In this document: positions 7,142 to 15,028 of the stretch, piece after piece
How the letters are laid out: every line of letters begins with the position of its first letter
Numbering within the stretch: the first letter of the stretch is position 1
Source of the DNA: Enterobacter sichuanensis
GTDB lineage: Bacteria > Pseudomonadota > Gammaproteobacteria > Enterobacterales > Enterobacteriaceae
Direction: 5' to 3'
Assembly (NCBI RefSeq): GCF_002939185.1
Contig: NZ_POVL01000047.1
Coordinates: 1 to 38,391, forward strand
Length of the DNA stretch: 38,391 nt
Position numbers and translations under genes: made by a program
Notes under the pieces: generated by a model
What the model was told of the DNA's origin: nothing
Database searches by the model: none
The model's input: the letters and a program-made list of their open reading frames with translations, nothing else

Positions 7142-8521
7142 TTAGCCCACCGTGCCCCAGACCAGATTGCCGTTGTGGAAGGTCGCGGTACGCGGGGAGA
7201 TGCGCGCCACGGCTTCGGCGGAGCAGGAGGCGTCCACCAGCACAAAGCTGGCGTCGTCCTGCGCTTTCGGCCACACGCGCTCGCCTTTGTCGTTCAGCGG
7301 CAGCACGTCGCCGGTGGCAATACCTAATGCGCGAGAGAGTGTCTGCTCGTTCGGGCGGATGTAGAGCTGGGCATAAAGATTGGCTTTTTCCAGCATGTCC
7401 CCCAGACCGTATGGCGACCAGTGGTCGATCACGCTGTCGGTGCCCGTCATCACAAACACGCCTTTATCCCGCAACTGCTTCAGTGGCATATGCAACGTGC
7501 CAATCGGTACGGTGGAGGCGATGGTCACCTGCTGCGCCGCCATGCGGATGGCGATGTCATCCACCTGCTGTTCGTTAAGCGTCGCCAGCGCAAAGGCGTG
7601 ACTGATGGTCAGTTTGCCCTTCAGCGCTGGCGTTTTTTCCACGGTTTCCACCATGTAATTCACCGCCGCCACGCCCGCCGGGCTGGTTTCATGCAGATGA
7701 ATATCCACCCCTTTGTCGTAGTCCAGCGCAATCTGGAACATGGTGTCGAGGGATTTCTCCATCGCGCCGTCGACGTTGGTAGGATCCAGCCCGCCCACGT
7801 AGTGCGCCCCGGCCTGCATCGCCTCACGCATCAGCTTTTCGGAATTTGACAGCAGCAGCCCGTGCTGCGGGAAAGCGACGATTTCACAGTCAAAGCCGGG
7901 CTTGCGGCGCGATAAAACCGCCTGCAGGTTTTCCAGATTCTTCAGGCCGGAGGTCGGCTCGATATTGCAGTGGCTGCGGGCGATGGTAGAGCCTTTCGAC
8001 TGGATGAGGTCGATCAGCTTTTCCGCCCGCGCCTGGGTGTACGGCTGCAGCTCCGGCAGCAGCTTCTGCTCAAGACGGATCATGTCCTGAATGGTGGTGC
8101 CCGCCGGGCGGTTGAGCGACCGCCATGGTCCGCCGTAAAAGGTTTTATCCAGGTGGATGTGCATATCGCGCATTGCCGGAAGCATCAGCTTGCCGCCCGC
8201 GTCATAGTGCGGCAGCGAGGCGGCCGCGTGGCTTTTATTGTCGCGCAGGGCGACGATCTTGCCGTCTTTAATCTCCAGCGTTTTCAGCTCGGTGCGGATA
8301 CTTGTCGCCACGCTGCCGTCAAAGTTGAACCCGGCTTCAAGCAGCACGTTGTCCAGATAGTAATGTTTTGCGGTGATGGTCATCGGTTTACCGGTCTCGC
8401 AGAGTGGCTTTGCGGAATCAGCAGCATACGCGACGGATCCGGTCACGCCAAACAGCGCGCAGGCGGTGACCATTTTGCCGCTCTGGCTAATGAATTCACG
8501 GCGGCTTTTGTTCTCACTCAT
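7142..8521 (-). CDS. yahJ: YahJ-like amidohydrolase/deaminase with twin-arginine leader
   Basis: A 459-residue metal-dependent hydrolase of the cytosine deaminase-like amidohydrolase superfamily, close to E. coli YahJ. The N-terminus SRREFISQSGK and the hydrophobic MVTACALFGVTGSVAYA form a twin-arginine (Tat) signal with an AYA-A cleavage site near residue 33, so it is probably exported folded to the periplasm. Metal-ligand motifs are HIH (121-123), HLHE (275-278), H308 and GTD (360-362). I place the start at 8521, where AAGGAAG precedes the ATG; longer in-frame starts fall inside yahI. It follows the yahI stop by 1 nt, so it is the last gene of the operon. The substrate is unknown; a cyclic amide or ureide is plausible from context. 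Confidence 0.9.
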   Translation of the reverse strand: MSENKSRREFISQSGKMVTACALFGVTGSVAYAADSAKPLCETGKPMTITAKHYYLDNVLLEAGFNFDGSVATSIRTELKTLEIKDGKIVALRDNKSHAAASLPHYDAGGKLMLPAMRDMHIHLDKTFYGGPWRSLNRPAGTTIQDMIRLEQKLLPELQPYTQARAEKLIDLIQSKGSTIARSHCNIEPTSGLKNLENLQAVLSRRKPGFDCEIVAFPQHGLLLSNSEKLMREAMQAGAHYVGGLDPTNVDGAMEKSLDTMFQIALDYDKGVDIHLHETSPAGVAAVNYMVETVEKTPALKGKLTISHAFALATLNEQQVDDIAIRMAAQQVTIASTVPIGTLHMPLKQLRDKGVFVMTGTDSVIDHWSPYGLGDMLEKANLYAQLYIRPNEQTLSRALGIATGDVLPLNDKGERVWPKAQDDASFVLVDASCSAEAVARISPRTATFHNGNLVWGTVG

Positions 8522-8522
8522 C

Positions 8523-9479
8523 TTATCTTCCTTCATTAACAATGTGGGTGCCGGTTTCCCCGCGCAGCGCGGCGGGCAGGCAGTCAGGCGAGGTGATGAT
8601 CACGCGCTTGCCGCCGTGGTGTAAAAACGCCAGCGAGGCGACAATTTTGGGCAACATGCTGCCCGCCGGGAAATGTCCCTCTTCCATGTAGCGCGTCATC
8701 TGCGCCACGTTGACGGTGTCCAGTGCCTGCTGGCTCGGCTTGCCGAAGTTGATGCACACCTTCTCCACCCCGGTGGTGATAACCAGCACGTCGGCGCGGA
8801 TCTCGCGCGCCAGCAGCGCGGTGGAGAGATCTTTATCAATCACCGCATCCACGCTCTGGTAATCGCCCTGCGCCGAGCGCACAACGGGGATCCCGCCGCC
8901 GCCCGCGCCGATCACCACAAAGCCTTTTTGCGTTAACGCTTTGATAGCCTCCGCTTCAACGATGCGCAGCGGCTGGGGTGACGCCACCACGCGGCGATAG
9001 CCCCGGCCTGAATCTTCAACAAAGTGCCAGTCCGGGTGCGCCTGCTGCAGTTCATCACGCTGCGCCTCACTGAAGAACGCGCCGATGGGTTTAGTCGGAT
9101 GGCTGAAGCCGGGATCGTTTTTATCCACCTCCACCTGCGTGACGACCGTGACCGCTTTTTGCTCCCCGCGGGCAGCCAGGCGGTTGTTGAGCGCCTGCTG
9201 GATCAGATAGCCGATTCCTCCCTGCGTGTCCGCCACGCAGTTCGCCAGCGGCGTCAGCGGCAGCCCTTCCCGCTCGTGGGCGATTTCGGCGCGGCGCAGA
9301 TCCAGCCCGACCTGAGGGCCGTTACCGTGGGTCAGCACGATGTCATAGTCCGAGGCCAGCATTTCCAGCACCGACTCTGCCACCGCTTTCACCGCCTGCG
9401 CCTGATGCTCAACCGACTGGCTGGCGTTGTCTTTGATAATGCTGTTGCCGCCAATGGCAACGACCATAAGCGCTTTCAT
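8523..9479 (-). CDS. yahI: Carbamate kinase (YahI/ArcC family)
   Basis: A 318-residue amino acid kinase-family enzyme that interconverts carbamoyl phosphate plus ADP with carbamate plus ATP. Motifs are AIGGNS (8-13), HGNGPQVG (51-58), GAGGGGIPV (191-199) and a DKDLSTALLA segment near 218, all typical of ArcC/YbcF/YahI. The start overlaps the upstream permease stop by 4 bp (ATGA), so translation is coupled. In this cluster it would harvest ATP from carbamoyl phosphate made by the FdrA/DUF1116 proteins. No arginine deiminase genes lie nearby, so a role in arginine fermentation is unlikely. Confidence 0.92.
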   Translation of the reverse strand: MKALMVVAIGGNSIIKDNASQSVEHQAQAVKAVAESVLEMLASDYDIVLTHGNGPQVGLDLRRAEIAHEREGLPLTPLANCVADTQGGIGYLIQQALNNRLAARGEQKAVTVVTQVEVDKNDPGFSHPTKPIGAFFSEAQRDELQQAHPDWHFVEDSGRGYRRVVASPQPLRIVEAEAIKALTQKGFVVIGAGGGGIPVVRSAQGDYQSVDAVIDKDLSTALLAREIRADVLVITTGVEKVCINFGKPSQQALDTVNVAQMTRYMEEGHFPAGSMLPKIVASLAFLHHGGKRVIITSPDCLPAALRGETGTHIVNEGR

Positions 9480-11029
9480 ACGTTTTCCTTCACAATCGGG
9501 CCGGGTTCGACGCTCGCCGTTTCGCGGCTATCCAGTACATGCTTCACCACAAACATACCGCCCATCATCAGGTAGGCCGTCACGAACATCAGCGAACTGC
9601 CTTCGGCAAAGCCCACTACCGGGGCGTGGATGACGCCAAACAGCGCCAGCAGCGCGCCCCCCGCGGCAGCGACAGCCCCGCGCAGCGGTTTGTTAATGAT
9701 GGCAAAGATGGCGATACAGCCCCAGAGCATACTGGCCAACGGCGCGCCGTTGCCGAGATGCATCAACCCTTCGTAGTAGATCCCTTTGCTGTGCAGCACG
9801 TCGGTACCGATTTTCGCCGCACTTGTCCCGGCCGCGCCCATCACGCTGTTCATCATGGTCAGCGCCCAGTTGGCGATCCACGGGAACAGGCAGATGAAGA
9901 TGACGGGGACCTCCACCTTCGGCGTTTCCCGCACCACCTGGTTGGCGGTGACGACGCCGATAAACACCAGAATCGGCACGATGGCGGTCATCGGAATGAT
10001 GGCGAGCATAAACGCCCCCAGCCCGAACAGCGGCACAATAAACATGGTCACGCCGGAAGCCAGCGTGTAGCCGATGCTCGCCCCCATCGCTTTCCAGCCC
10101 GGATGGCCGACATAGACCGTGACCGGGAACGGGTTGCCCATCAGGCAACCAAGCATCGACGCCAGACCGTTCGCCAGCATCACTTTACGCGTCGGGTATT
10201 CGTCCCCCGCCGCGTGGGCGCTTTCGATGTTCTCCAGGTCAAAGATATAGTTCGCCAGGCCCAGCGGAACTGCCGAGGCAAGATACGGCAGCGCGTGCGG
10301 CAGCCCCTGCAGGAACCCTTCCACATGCACCTGCGGCGGGTTAAAGCCGAACGATGACATCGAGGCTTTAATCGCCTCCGGGCTTTGCAGGCCGGAGATC
10401 CACGCCAGGGCCGTGCCGGCAATCAGCAGCAGCAACCCTGTCGGGATGCGGGCAAAAATGGGCTTTTTACCGAACCAGTTGATGAAGATCAGCAGCAGGA
10501 CGATGAACGACACGGTGGGCGCTTCGAACGCCTGCAGTATCGGGTTCATCGCCAGCAGCAGCAGGCCCAGGCCGGACAGGCACGACAGCAGTACGGTACG
10601 CGGGATCATCTTGCGGATGGTTTCCCCTAAAAACGAACCGCCCGCCAGGATCATCGCCTCAACAAAGCACCACACCAGGCCAATCTGAATGGCGAACTCC
10701 GCATCGCCCGTTTGCTGATACACCGGCATCAGGACCAGGAAGGTCACGGTAAAAATTGACGGCGCGCTGGGGCCGGACGGCAGCGCGGTCACATCCGTGC
10801 GCCCGGTCTGGCGCGCCATCTGCATGCCGAACCATGCGTAGCAAATACTCGCCGCCAGCACCGCCAGCCCGAAGGCGGGCGCAATGCGTCCATAAACAAT
10901 CTCCTTCGGGATGCCGACGACAAAAATGAGCAACCCCATCATGGTCAGCAAATTGGTCAGGTTGTTGGTCATCAACCCGAAATAGGCCGCCCAGTCACCT
11001 CTTTTCCACTCCAGTTTCATGTTTTTCAT
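9476..11029 (-). CDS. NCS2-type (xanthine/uracil) permease
   Basis: A 517-residue inner-membrane transporter with about 12-14 hydrophobic segments. The region QTGRTDVTALPSGPSAPSIFTV, a QNP/GxP-like helix break, and PRTVLLSCLSGLGLLLLAMNP are typical of nucleobase:cation symporter-2 proteins, especially the adenine/guanine-hypoxanthine type branch. It likely imports a nucleobase-like or ureide substrate. It lies between yahG and yahI, overlapping yahI by 4 bp and following yahG by 11 bp, so it is an integral part of the operon. The E. coli yah cluster has no such gene in this place. The substrate is inferred only from family and context. Confidence 0.85.
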   Translation of the reverse strand: MKNMKLEWKRGDWAAYFGLMTNNLTNLLTMMGLLIFVVGIPKEIVYGRIAPAFGLAVLAASICYAWFGMQMARQTGRTDVTALPSGPSAPSIFTVTFLVLMPVYQQTGDAEFAIQIGLVWCFVEAMILAGGSFLGETIRKMIPRTVLLSCLSGLGLLLLAMNPILQAFEAPTVSFIVLLLIFINWFGKKPIFARIPTGLLLLIAGTALAWISGLQSPEAIKASMSSFGFNPPQVHVEGFLQGLPHALPYLASAVPLGLANYIFDLENIESAHAAGDEYPTRKVMLANGLASMLGCLMGNPFPVTVYVGHPGWKAMGASIGYTLASGVTMFIVPLFGLGAFMLAIIPMTAIVPILVFIGVVTANQVVRETPKVEVPVIFICLFPWIANWALTMMNSVMGAAGTSAAKIGTDVLHSKGIYYEGLMHLGNGAPLASMLWGCIAIFAIINKPLRGAVAAAGGALLALFGVIHAPVVGFAEGSSLMFVTAYLMMGGMFVVKHVLDSRETASVEPGPIVKENV

Positions 11030-11040
11030 GGATGCATGCC

Positions 11041-12456
11041 TTATAAAAAGTAGCGATCGCGGAAGGTCAACAGCGCCTTTTCAAAACAGCTAAACGGCGG
11101 GTGGACAATGCCCGCCCCAATCATGCCGATGCCCGCGTCTTTGTGGGCAATGGCGGTGTTGATGACCGGCAGAATGCCGCTGCCGGCGACTTTGGTGATG
11201 TCGATGGCGCTCGGGATGCCCATAAACGAGAGCAGCGGAATGGTGACGTTCGGGTTTTCGCCGAGGGTGATTTCACGCATCTGGCGGGAGAAGTCGATGG
11301 CTTCCTCCACCGTGCCGCCCACGAGGGCGACAATCGCCGGGGCCGTTGCCATCGCAAAGCCCCCGATGCCGTAGGTTTCGGTAATTGCGCTATCGCCAAT
11401 GTCCAGCCCGGAATCTTCCGGCTTATAGCCCGCAAACATAGGGCCAATCACCTGCTGCGCCGGGCCGGTGAACCACTGTCCCGGCAGGCCGGAGATGCGC
11501 AGACCAAACTCGTAGCCGTTACGCGCCATGGTGGTGACCACGGTGCTGTATTCAATGCCGTGGGCGGCATCCAGCGCGGCCTTACACATCGCCATCCACG
11601 TCGGGCCGGAGAAGTAGTCGCTGCTGGCGACAAACTCAAACACCTCGCGCTGCTGCTCAACCGGGTAGCCCGCCTGAATCAGCCCCGGCGTCAGCGCCTG
11701 GATCAGGAGCGTGGTGCCCGCGTTGTTGCGGTTGTGGCACTCATCGCCCATGTGCAGCGCCTGGGCCAGCATCAGGCGCAGGTCGATTTCACCGATAATC
11801 TTCATGGCGTCGCGCAGCATCGGGCCGAGCACGTCGCGCATCCAGTTCAGACGGTCGATCACGCTCTGGTCGTTGGCGCCCATGCGCAGGATCTTCGCCA
11901 TCTGTTCGCTAAGGTTGGTGAACGCGCGGTTGCCATAGGTTTTGTTCTCAACGATGTGCATAAACATCGACGCGGAGGTGACGCCCGCCATGGAGCCCAC
12001 GCAGTCGTGCTCGTGGCACGGCGAGAAGGTGATCTCCCCGGAGGCCGCCAGCCTGGCCGCGTCCTCCAGATCCGTCGCCAGCCCTTCAAACACCAGCGCG
12101 CCGGTGACGGCACCTTTCATCGCTCCGCACATGTTTTCCCAGGCCACAGGCGGACCAGCATGCAGGATGGTAGTGTGGGTCATCCCCGGCACAACGTTAA
12201 TCGCCTGGTCATAGCCCACCAGCACCGGATGAGACTGAATGATGCGCTCAAGAGCGAGTTGGTTGGCGGCGGCGATCTTCTCCGCCAGCGGTTTTTGTGC
12301 CAGCTGGTCGAGCGCCTCAACAACCTGCATATTGCCCTGCCCCGGCGGCGTCCAGTCGAGCTGGGTGACGGGTACGTGCTGTTTTTTGAGATCGTCACTG
12401 AACATCGCGATGCCGACGTTAATCACGTCCAGCGGCTGGTTAAATAAGGTAGTCAT
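11041..12456 (-). CDS. yahG: DUF1116 family protein, YahG/YlbE-like
   Basis: A 471-residue cytoplasmic protein of the YahG/YlbE (DUF1116) family. It starts TTLFNQPLDVINVGI and contains long conserved Gly/Ala-rich segments such as MTHTTILHAGPPVAWENMCGAMKGA and SPCHEHDCVGSMAGVTSASM. The paralogue YlbE (AllG) has been reported as a subunit of oxamate carbamoyltransferase together with FdrA and YlbF. Here it overlaps the FdrA-like gene by one base (TAATG), which suggests an equimolar complex. A carbamoyltransferase role is inferred by analogy. Confidence 0.88.
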   Translation of the reverse strand: MTTLFNQPLDVINVGIAMFSDDLKKQHVPVTQLDWTPPGQGNMQVVEALDQLAQKPLAEKIAAANQLALERIIQSHPVLVGYDQAINVVPGMTHTTILHAGPPVAWENMCGAMKGAVTGALVFEGLATDLEDAARLAASGEITFSPCHEHDCVGSMAGVTSASMFMHIVENKTYGNRAFTNLSEQMAKILRMGANDQSVIDRLNWMRDVLGPMLRDAMKIIGEIDLRLMLAQALHMGDECHNRNNAGTTLLIQALTPGLIQAGYPVEQQREVFEFVASSDYFSGPTWMAMCKAALDAAHGIEYSTVVTTMARNGYEFGLRISGLPGQWFTGPAQQVIGPMFAGYKPEDSGLDIGDSAITETYGIGGFAMATAPAIVALVGGTVEEAIDFSRQMREITLGENPNVTIPLLSFMGIPSAIDITKVAGSGILPVINTAIAHKDAGIGMIGAGIVHPPFSCFEKALLTFRDRYFL

Positions 12457-13997
12457 TATGCTTTCTCCCCTTTGCAGACAAATTCACGGGCCAGTAATCC
12501 GGTGTTGGTACTGCTGCTGGCCCAGATGACGCCGGCATCGGTGAGCCGCTGGCACTGCTGCGCCAGCTGCTGCGGATCCTGATCGGTACCCAGCACGTAG
12601 CCGAGGATCTCCAGCGGACGGTTATCGGCTTTCGCAATGGCCTGCGCCTCTTTGATGGCGTCGAGCATCACCCCGACCGGATCCTCGTGCGCGCCGAAGC
12701 CCAGCACGAAGTCCATCACAATCACCCCCACTTCCGGATCGCGCGCTTCCTGCAGCAGGCGGCTGATGCGGTTGGTCGGGTCGATCATCGGGTGCGGCTT
12801 GCCGTTGGTGAAATCGTCATCGCCAAAATCGAGGAAGGTATGGGCCTGGCTGACGTTGATATCGCGCAGGCGCTTCGCCGGATCCGGCTGAATGTTGCTG
12901 TAGACGTCGTCGAATTTTTCCAGCGCCGCGAACATCGCTTCATCGCACAGGGTGCCGCCGCAGAACAGGCCGCGAATGTATTTCTGCTGCGGGGTCAGGC
13001 GGGCGCGCACCGCTTCAATCAGCTGCCAGTTGAGCGGGTGCAGGTCCAGGGACGCTTTTTTGATGCCGGTAAGCAGGACGGCCTTCAGGGCCGCCTCTTT
13101 GGTGCCGCGCGCAAACTGCAGCCCGTCTTCATCTGCTGGCGGCTCATTGCGCCCAAGGAAACAGACGACAACGGGCTTGCGGCAGGCGCGCGCGCGGGCC
13201 AGCACTTTTTCGGCCACGGCGGGGGCCGGCGGCTTGGAGATCAGCGCAATCACCTCTGTGCCCTCGTCGGCCTCCAGCATCCCGATGGCGTCGAGCATCA
13301 TCAGGCCGCCGATCTTCTCGCTGAGATCGCGCCCGCCGGTGCCAATCAGCTGCGATACGCCGCCGCCAAATTCATGGATGCGCACGCTCAGCTCCTGGCT
13401 GCCGGTACCGGATGCGCCGACAATCCCAATGGGCCCGCGGCGTACCGCGTTGGCAAAGCACAGCCCCGCGCCGTTGATAATGGCGGTGCCGCAGTCTGGC
13501 CCCATCATCAGCAAGCCTTTCTGGTGAGCCAGCTGCTTCAGCGCCAGCTCGTCGTCGAGCGACACGTTATCGGAGAACAGCATCACGTTAAGATCGTTTT
13601 CCAGCGCCTGACGCGCTTCACGGGCGGCAAAGGTTCCGTTGACCGAAATGACCGCAAGATTTGCATCAGGACGATGGGTTTTGGCGCTGGCAATCGTGGC
13701 GTAGCGTGCTTCATGAGCGCCCTGGCGTTCTTTACGCGTGAACAGCGCCTCAATCGCCGCCAGGGTTTCATCATTGGCCGCGTCGCCTTTAATCACGATC
13801 ATCAGATCGCCGTTTTTAGCCTCATTTAATTCCGGCGTTAACAGTCCGAGGTTTTTTAAGACGCCTTTATTCATCTCCGTCGCCATGGCCACAAAGGCCT
13901 GCTCGACGCCCGGCAATTTATTGGCTTTGGTGGAAACGGACATTAATGAGACGGAGTCAAAATACGTGTTCTTTTTAATCACGATTTTCGTGGGCAT
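12456..13997 (-). CDS. yahF: FdrA-like acyl-CoA synthetase-fold protein, YahF
   Basis: A 513-residue protein nearly collinear with E. coli YahF and related to FdrA. It has a succinyl-CoA synthetase-like CoA-binding/ligase core: MMGPDCGTAII (from 164), GIVGASGTGSQE (191-202) and GTGGRDLS (219-226). FdrA (AllF) has been reported as part of oxamate carbamoyltransferase, which transfers a carbamoyl group between oxamate and phosphate. The start at 13997 is chosen because AGGAG lies seven bases upstream; a longer in-frame start at 14048 has no site and adds residues unlike the family. It is probably the partner of YahG. Its substrate is unknown. Confidence 0.9.
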   Translation of the reverse strand: MPTKIVIKKNTYFDSVSLMSVSTKANKLPGVEQAFVAMATEMNKGVLKNLGLLTPELNEAKNGDLMIVIKGDAANDETLAAIEALFTRKERQGAHEARYATIASAKTHRPDANLAVISVNGTFAAREARQALENDLNVMLFSDNVSLDDELALKQLAHQKGLLMMGPDCGTAIINGAGLCFANAVRRGPIGIVGASGTGSQELSVRIHEFGGGVSQLIGTGGRDLSEKIGGLMMLDAIGMLEADEGTEVIALISKPPAPAVAEKVLARARACRKPVVVCFLGRNEPPADEDGLQFARGTKEAALKAVLLTGIKKASLDLHPLNWQLIEAVRARLTPQQKYIRGLFCGGTLCDEAMFAALEKFDDVYSNIQPDPAKRLRDINVSQAHTFLDFGDDDFTNGKPHPMIDPTNRISRLLQEARDPEVGVIVMDFVLGFGAHEDPVGVMLDAIKEAQAIAKADNRPLEILGYVLGTDQDPQQLAQQCQRLTDAGVIWASSSTNTGLLAREFVCKGEKA

Positions 13998-14075
13998 TAT
14001 TTTCTCCTGAGAGCGGATAAAAGGGGGCCGCCGTCGTGCGAAATACACGTCGGTAAAAATGCGTTTTTAATTACT

Positions 14076-14097
14076 GGCCAGCCGGAAAAGGCTGGCC
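14076..14097. terminator. Hairpin between yahD and yahF
   Basis: GGCCAGCC (14076-14083) and GGCTGGCC (14090-14097) form a perfect 8-bp stem with a 6-nt loop, just after the yahD stop on the minus strand. Downstream on that strand comes AGTAATTAAAAA rather than a T tract, so partial attenuation or mRNA-end protection is more likely than full termination. Confidence 0.45.
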
Positions 14098-14104
14098 GAA
14101 TACG

Positions 14105-14710
14105 TTATGCGCCCGCCGCCAGCAGCAGGTCGGCTATCTCGTGGTAGCCTTTTTCACGCGCCAGTTCGAGCGGCGTTTTGCCGTATTTGTCGGTCATATG
14201 CGGGTTCGCGCCGTGTTCCAGCAGCAGCTTCACAATCTCCTGCTGCTTCGCTCCGCCGTCATTTAATACGATGGCTTCCAGCAGCGGCGTCCAGCCGACA
14301 AAGTTGGTGTGGTTGACGTTAATATCGGTTTTTTCCAACAACTCACGCACAATATCCACGTGCCCTTTTTCACTGGCAGGGGTAATGCCCACACCGCCGA
14401 AGCGGGTCAGGCGGTCGAGGTCCGGGTTCGCGGATAATATCAGCCGCAGGAGGGTGATATCGTTGGTCAGGCAGCTAATCAGGAAGGGGTTAAAACAGGT
14501 CTGGTCCTGTTTATCAATATCCGCGCCGGCATCAATTAATAAGGACACACAGGAATAATGTTTGTTCAGGCTGGCAAGAATAATAGCGGTTCTTTTCTGA
14601 CGGTTGGTGGCGTTAATATCCACACCTTTCTCCAGACAGACTTTTAGCGCGTCGGCATTGCCCTGCTCTGCCGCCAGCAGAAATTCAGTAACGAGTTCGT
14701 TCTCAGACAT
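14105..14710 (-). CDS. yahD: Ankyrin repeat protein, YahD-like
   Basis: A 201-residue protein made of five to six ankyrin repeats. Repeat cores such as KRTAIILASLNKHYSCVSLLIDAGADI, GITPASEKGHVDIVRELLE, GWTPLLEAIVLNDG...EIVKLLLEHGANP and GKTPLELAREKGYHEIADLLLAAGA are clear. There is no signal peptide. It corresponds to E. coli YahD by size and position and is the first gene of the leftward yah operon, 107 bp before yahF. It is likely a scaffold or binding partner of the enzymes or the regulator; the partner is unknown. Confidence 0.88.
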   Translation of the reverse strand: MSENELVTEFLLAAEQGNADALKVCLEKGVDINATNRQKRTAIILASLNKHYSCVSLLIDAGADIDKQDQTCFNPFLISCLTNDITLLRLILSANPDLDRLTRFGGVGITPASEKGHVDIVRELLEKTDINVNHTNFVGWTPLLEAIVLNDGGAKQQEIVKLLLEHGANPHMTDKYGKTPLELAREKGYHEIADLLLAAGA

Positions 14711-14798
14711 AAAGACTCCCGATGATGTGTTGCTGATGACCTGAGAATAGCAACAGCCCTTTCAGAAAAGAATCCGCTTAAAAATCATTCATCGACAG

Positions 14799-14824
14799 TC
14801 AATTCATTGTTGAGTTAAATTCAA
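14799..14824. promoter_or_regulatory. Putative LysR (YahB) binding region
   Basis: Two overlapping interrupted dyads, TCAATTCATTGTTGA and TTGAGTTAAATTCAA, lie side by side about 90 bp upstream of yahD and 205 bp upstream of yahB. Each has the TNA-N7-TNA look of an LTTR box. The assignment to YahB rests on position only. Confidence 0.4.
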
Positions 14825-14953
14825 TAGTTCAGCTAAAACGTGCGTCTGTGCAACCTTTTCCTTATGGCTGGCCGCTTTTTATCGCCGCAGACGGCATTCT
14901 TCTTATGGCTGATAAAGCCTTGCACTGCAAGGCTTGTAGCAAATCATCAGAAC

Positions 14954-14969
14954 TGTGACCGGCGTCAAA
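14954..14969. promoter_or_regulatory. Possible CRP site upstream of yahB
   Basis: TGTGA-CCGGCG-TCAAA matches the CRP consensus TGTGA-N6-TCACA at nine of ten core positions. It lies 60 bp upstream of the yahB start. Catabolite control would suit a catabolic cluster, but a single site judged by eye can be chance. Confidence 0.35.
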
Positions 14970-15028
14970 TACCGTGTTGCGAGGCTGTTAAAATATGTTC
15001 AAAACTGATGGCAACCTGGAGCCGTAAT

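Larger units (their letters stand above)
14711..15028. other. Divergent control region yahD-yahB
   Basis: A 318-bp gene-free stretch between the divergent yahD and yahB genes. It holds the LTTR-like dyads at 14799-14824, a perfect 8-bp palindrome with a 1-bp centre (GCCTTGCA-C-TGCAAGGC, 14917-14933) and a CRP-like half-perfect site at 14954-14969. No coding frame with a ribosome site was found; a long N-terminal extension of yahB from 14840 is open but implausible. Confidence 0.55.

Noticed and set aside
11101..12447. 448-codon open frame on the plus strand across yahG
   Set aside because: His/Arg/Gly-rich composition typical of an antisense frame of a GC-rich gene; the minus strand encodes the conserved YahG protein.
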